In this document: piece after piece, positions 58,723 through 64,000 of the stretch
Numbering within the stretch: position 1 is the first letter of the stretch
Layout: each line of letters starts with the position of its first letter
From: Otis tarda
Taxonomy: Eukaryota > Chordata > Aves > Otidiformes > Otididae
NCBI GenBank assembly: GCA_026413225.1
Contig: CM048591.1
Coordinates: 40,207,803 to 40,271,802, forward strand
Direction: 5' to 3'
Length of the DNA: 64,000 nt
Position numbers and translations under genes: made by a program
The notes under the pieces: generated by a model
The model's database searches: none
Seen by the model: the letters and a program-made list of their open reading frames with translations, nothing else
What the model was told of the DNA's origin: nothing

Positions 58723-61283
58723 GAGATGTGGTGGGACAGCTTGCTTGACGAAGTGCTGCAACAGCCCGTCAGGAGAGACAGGCAGAGGAGACAAGAGCAG
58801 GGCCTGTCTGCTGTCTGAAGGAACAGCTCAGCTATATGAGACTTCTCTATGGGACAGGTGAGAATTTGCAGGTGAGGGTCAGAAGAGAGACCACTGACTG
58901 ATATTGTGGTGGGGTGTGAGCAAGGTGAGGAAAAGGATGAAATCTTTGAAAACTTAAGAGAAGTCTTCATGTCATAGAAACTCTCACTCAGGAGAAGGAT
59001 ATCCCTGACATCTTCTGGAACGGCAACATGGCTGGATGCAAGCTATCCAGAGAGATTCTGGAGGAAGTCCAGGGTAATTACTTGTTATAAAAGTACTGGA
59101 GAGGCCAACCAGGGCTGAATCACAGTGGGTGATGTGCAGCTGGATCTGCTGTTCGCTGACGAGGAAGAACTGATTGGGGACGAAGTAATCAGTGGCTGAT
59201 TTTGATGTAGTGGAGGTCAAGTTCCTGAGGCAAGGGAAGGTGGCAGGAGGTCCACAGAGCACAGACCTGGACTTCAGGAGAGAAGATTTTGGCTTATTCA
59301 GGGAACTGGCAAGTGAGATTTCATAGGACTGAACTGTGTAGAGCAAAGAAGCCCAGGAAAGCTGTTTGGCTTTTACAGGAGAGCATCCTTCATGCAACAA
59401 GGATGGCCCATCCCAATACTCAGTAAACCAAGGAGACAAACAAAGCAGCAGATGCCCAGGCAGAAAGAACTGCCTTCAAGACGGGGAATCAGAGACAGAC
59501 CACAAGGAAGGAATTGCGAAACATTGCCTGAGCATGCACAAGTAATATCGAAGAGGCTAGTGCTCAGCTGGAGATGTTGAGGGAAACCAGAAGAGTTTCT
59601 ACTACTGCTAGTAGTAAAAAGCTGACCAAGCACACCTTTGCCTGTTTCTGAATGGAGCAGGTGATATAGAGGCAGTGGACACAGATAAGGCAGTGGTACT
59701 CACCACCTTCTTTATCATCACCAGGAAGGTCGGTCAGGCCTCTGCACCTAGTGATGAGGCTCAAGGAGAGATGAGCTACCAGCAGGGGATGAAGATTGAA
59801 ATAGGGCTGATTTCAAATACTTTATCTATACAAGTCCCTGAGAGTGACTCAGGGAGTCCCGGCTCCTGAAAGTGCAGAGGGAGATGGCTGATGTCCTTAC
59901 AAAGCCACTCTCCATCAGCTCTGAGAGGCTGAGGATACTGGGAGAGTCCCCCAGTGACTACAGGAAGGCAAATGTCACATCCATCTTCAGAAAAGGGTAA
60001 AAACTAACCCGAACAACTACAGGCCAGTTAGCATCACTACAGTCCCTGAGAATATCGTAAGGCCAGGCATGTTCTTCATGTGGGCAGATGGAGAAGGCAG
60101 TAACTGGAAAGAGTCAGCATGGATTTCTTAAAGGTAAATCATGTTTGATCAACTTGAACATTTTCTGTGGTAAAATGACTGTATTTGTAGATGAGGGAAG
60201 TGGAGTGGATGCCATTTACCTCTACTTCAGCAAGGCTTTTAACACTGTCTCCCACAGTATTCTTTTATCCAGGACAGGATGTTACAGTCTGAATGGGAGA
60301 ACAACTATATGGGTGTAAAACTGGTAGGAAAAATGGTCTGGCTCAGAAGGTCCTGGTCAGTGGGTCTGACCCTGCCTGGAGGCCTGTACCAAGAGTGGTT
60401 TTGCTCTGGTCTATCATGGGACCTGTCCTGTTCAACATCTCAGAAGAGTGCATGGAAGGCACTCTCATCAAGCTTGGAGATTACAACAAATTGGGAGCAA
60501 CCAATTGATATGGTGGAGGGCAGGGCTGCCATTCAGAGGTACACTGGGATGGGTGGGAAGAAATTAAGCAAGGACAAATCTGGATTCCTGCCCTAGGAAG
60601 GCAGAACCCTGCAGTGAGGCAGGCTGGGGCTGGTGGGGCTGGGGAGCAGCTCTGAGGGATGACTGTGGATGCTGGTGAACAGCGAGCGGAGCCGAGGCCA
60701 GCTGTGTGCTTGGGTCAGTGTGACTAGAACATGGCCCTGAGAGCCAAGTGAGGGGTTGTGAATTCTTAGCACTTGTTAGACAACATCTAGATACCGCATC
60801 TAGTTTGCTTCCCTTCCCCAACCCCCTCCCAAGTTCAGGAGAGATGCTGATAAACTGAAGTGAGTTCAGTAGAGAGGAATCATGGTAGTTGTGGGCTGGA
60901 GCACACGACCTACAAGGAGAGGCTTGTTTGGAAAAGAGACAGCTTTACCGAGACCTATATGAGCAGTCCCCTGGCACGCACAGGGAATGGACTGAGGGGG
61001 TAGAGCCAGGGTCCTTATAGTGGTGTGTGGTGGGAGCGTGAGAGGCGACAGGCGTAAGTTAAAACCAGAGAGATGCAGACTGGGTGTAAGGAGAAACTCT
61101 TCCCCTTTGAGGGTAGCCCAGCTGTGGAACCAGGGCCCAGGAAGTCTGGAGGTTTTCAAGTGCTGATTGGATAAAGCCCGGAGCAACCCGGTCTGAGCCC
61201 AGAAGTCGTCCTGCTCTGGGCAGGAGGCTGAACTAGAGCACTTCTGCAGTCCCTGCCAGTCTGAATTGTCCTGTGATCTCATG
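58720..61283 (+). mobile_element. CR1 LINE, long degraded copy with most of ORF2
   Basis: From about 59600 the plus strand follows CR1 ORF2 order. First come the region before the reverse transcriptase and the block around 60000 (aactacaggccagttagcat). Then come QHGFLKGKSCLINLN and the FSKAFNTVSH motif (60088-60318), and finally the C-terminal part and 3' UTR ending near tgaattgtcctgtgatctca. Frames are broken many times. The 58720-59600 part is less certain but continuous in style. It is the longest CR1 in the window and clearly dead. Confidence 0.85.
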
Positions 61284-61287
61284 GGCA

Positions 61288-61361
61288 CTGAACTGAAGGT
61301 GCATCCTTTGGCACAGAGACTACCTTTATAACCCAGATCTAGAATATCCTGCCTTATTGCT
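61288..61361 (+). repeat. Flanking imperfect direct repeat, right copy
   Basis: Counterpart of 58649-58722, directly after the CR1 3' end. The last 32 bases are the best conserved (26 of 32 by hand). Confidence 0.6.
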
Positions 61362-64000
61362 TCTAGCTTTGAGGAACTTCCAGCAAAAAAAACCTACATG
61401 AAGTTAAACAGCTTCTGTTTATCATTTTGTTACTTTGCTCACATTTATCCTGGAAAAAAAACATCATCCATAGAAATAAGAGTATAGCTATATAACTGAT
61501 CACAATGTGGGATCTATGTAGAATCGTTCCTAGTGTTGATACAGGCTAAAATGCTACTTGGTTGACAATGGAAACTGATTGACTGTGTGTAAAAGCATTT
61601 CTCTCCCCTACTTTATAACTGTTAAAGATTTGGTTTTCCTTCCCTTTGGCTTCTCCATACTTGTACTTCCACCTGAAGATGCTTATTGACTGAAATCTCA
61701 GCATCCTTGTCACCTGAGAATGCAATTGGTTTGTCCATGCCTGCCTTTCTGGCCGGGTTCTTACCCTGTAGGAGAGCACTGGAGGAACTTCCTGTATGTT
61801 TCCCAAACTTAAATTCTCATCTTCCATTAAAACATGTCTACTATTTTGGACTTCAAGCCATATAAGCAGGTGACATTTTAATCAGTATTTGTGCTAAATA
61901 GTTTAGAAGAGAGAAAATGTTGTTCTTTAGTCTCCAAACCTGTTTCTGGCTATGGACAGAATTAGGAGCAATTAGGAGGAAGATCACAAACTATCCTTTA
62001 CCTATGCACCATGAAGTTTTTTATACACCCATACAAGCATTTGACAGTGTTTGCTGATAAAAAACAGACTCTGTGGCATCAGATCTCATCTGCTGTGGCG
62101 CCTCCTAAACTCTTAGCATTAGTGATTAAATATCGGTAGCACTTCTTATAAGTAGGAAGAAACATGTGAAAGGTCAAATGTATTAGGTGTTGCAGGCTAA
62201 CATTGTTTCTTTTATTTATTTTAAAGCAAGTAACTTTTCTACCAGGACACCTGTAACAAAGCTACTTTTTGTGCCTACTGTTTCCGAAGAAAATTTAAAA
62301 GGTTTGCTACTTGTCCACTTTCTTGTAGTGATTATATTTTTACTTTTTATAATTTGGCAGACAGAATTCTGAGACTTTCATTGCTCAACAGCATCATGTC
62401 ATGAAAAAAAATTACGGGATTCGTCAGCTTCCGTCTGGCTTTTGTGTAAGCAGCTGCACCGTTCTTAGGTAGCTTCCCAAACTGTGCGATAGTGACTGTA
62501 GTTACTTTTCTCTCTCCTACAGAGCATTAGGTTCCTTGAAGTCAACAGGGAGATACTGTCATATATCTGCTCAGAAGCCAGCAGAAATGTTTGTAAAATA
62601 CTCTGTATATGATCATCTCCTGTGTAAATATAAGTACATACCCCCCTCTCAAATTATCCAAGATATTTGAGCATTAGGTTTCACACCCAGCTCGTTACAT
62701 ACATACTTAGGTATGAGCAGCTATGACAGTTGCAAATAAATAGCAACGAAATGTATGCTAGGTGGGAAAACTTCATACTTAAGTTTGAAAATATATACAC
62801 CTAAGGGAATAAAAAAGAGTTGTAAGAAAAAAAACTGATTTGTCTTGGCAGGAAAAAGGCTATTGCTGCTCATACAGTTGCTCTGAGTGAAGCAGTGGGA
62901 TCTCCACTTGGTGAAAGCAGCATCCTTTTCATTCTTTCTTTTATAATAAGGTGAAGAGTTATTTAAGAGTTATACTGATCTATTCCACCTGAACACTTTA
63001 TCACTCCCTACAGATTTCTGTTGGTTCATGGTATAACTTGTCTCTTTAATGTTATTCTTTCCTCTGGTTTATCCTGGTTTAGGTTTTTGAAAGACTGATG
63101 ATTCCTCTAACAGGGAGAAGTATTATTTCTAATGCAATCACCGTTAGTAATTTTATGCATTCACAGTCACTAGACTCACTTGTCAGCTGATGCTATTTGT
63201 GTCATCAAAGTATGTCTAGTACAAAACTTTGAGTCAGCTTCTGTACTTTTAATAGTGAGAGTCCATGGCAGTGGTGTTTATTTCTCCTGAAACGCATGTT
63301 CAAATTCGTGAAGAATTAATCTTCATTCTATCTAAAAATTATGCATTTTATTGAATTAAAAAGCTAATATGGAAAGAAATCTTAGGTCTGTAAGAGAATT
63401 TTCTATAATGAGTTTTGTTTTTTCTCTAAACACTGCGTCTGAGCAGGAATTTTTCCACTTTGTTGTAGCAGGTAATATTGACTTTTACATAATCATAATG
63501 TGCCCCACAGTTATTCCTTTTCTGTTTAGTCAATGCACTGGCTTTAAGACCCCACTTATTTTTCAAAAATAACCACAGTCAAACAACGTAACCTTTTAGT
63601 TAATGCAGTTTTATACTTTTAAGTGTCTGAATAGACAAGGCAAAAAATAACAGTAAGCTTTTTTTTTTAATAATCCAGCATGGACACAGCTATCCATGAG
63701 CATGTCACATTAGAACACAGTTCACTGAAACCATGATTTTAGAGATAACCAATTATTTTACATGACTGATAGTCTTAAAAAGCAACCCCTTCAGCAATTA
63801 GCAGAAGCTGAGATACTATACTGTATAGTCATACTAAAGAATTAAAAAGAAAGTTAACAGCCACATGTAAAGATCATATGTTAGATTTTAAACTGTTCTG
63901 CATGCCTACTCTTCAAGAATCTCCTCTGAAGATCTTCCAAATCTGTTTGAAATATTTAAATATTTTACATAAACTTCAATAGGCAGAACATTTTAGCAAC
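61362..64000. other. Distal flank, no gene seen
   Basis: AT-rich sequence to the window end. Short ORFs only. By synteny with human 9q21 the next gene beyond the window would be TJP2, but no TJP2 exon is visible here. Confidence 0.6.

Noticed and set aside
1-64000. A novel defence system, CRISPR array, operon or integrated virus with genes
   Set aside because: The DNA is vertebrate. The only viral trace is a solo LTR without internal genes, and nothing resembles arrays of spaced repeats or clustered prokaryotic genes.

Overview
This is vertebrate nuclear DNA, almost certainly from a bird. It holds multi-exon genes with GT-AG introns, long AT-rich introns, one CpG-island promoter, many CR1 LINE fragments with the avian CR1 3' end, and a solo LTR of a type I recognise from neoavian genomes. 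No bacterial, phage, CRISPR or operon-like content is present. The gene pair APBA1 and ENTREP1 (FAM189A2), tail to tail, matches the human 9q21 arrangement; that block lies on the Z chromosome in chicken. The species cannot be named from the sequence; Neoaves is an inference from the LTR.

Region 1 (1 to about 23,085, + strand) is the 3' half of APBA1 (X11-alpha/Mint1), an adaptor for APP and synaptic proteins. Nine coding exons rebuild an unbroken frame of 391 complete codons: the PTB domain, PDZ1, PDZ2 and the PVYI C-terminus. The 5' exons (Munc18- and CASK-binding part) lie before the window. A 33-nt exon inside the PTB domain looks like a neuronal microexon. A long 3' UTR of about 3.7 kb follows, with two or more possible poly(A) sites, three Pumilio-type motifs and a G-rich tract.

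Region 2 (about 23,086 to 28,515) is the intergenic gap between the two convergent 3' ends; no gene could be supported there.

Region 3 (about 28,516 to 55,900, - strand) is ENTREP1/FAM189A2, complete from a CpG-island first exon to the poly(A) signal. Eleven coding exons join in phase to 548 codons plus stop: a four-transmembrane CD20/tetraspan-like core, then a cytoplasmic tail with two PPxY motifs in consecutive exons. Its introns carry CR1 fragments and one solo LTR with near-perfect 5-bp target-site duplications.

Region 4 (about 55,900 to 64,000) lies upstream of ENTREP1. It has the outer part of the CpG island and a possible divergent first exon, then two CR1 copies placed 5' end to 5' end (57,538 to 61,283), then unremarkable AT-rich DNA.

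Exon borders were read by eye from splice sites, reading phase and recognised protein families. UTR ends, repeat borders and poly(A) sites are less certain. I found no convincing undescribed gene system; the findings are local features of regulation, splicing and repeats.
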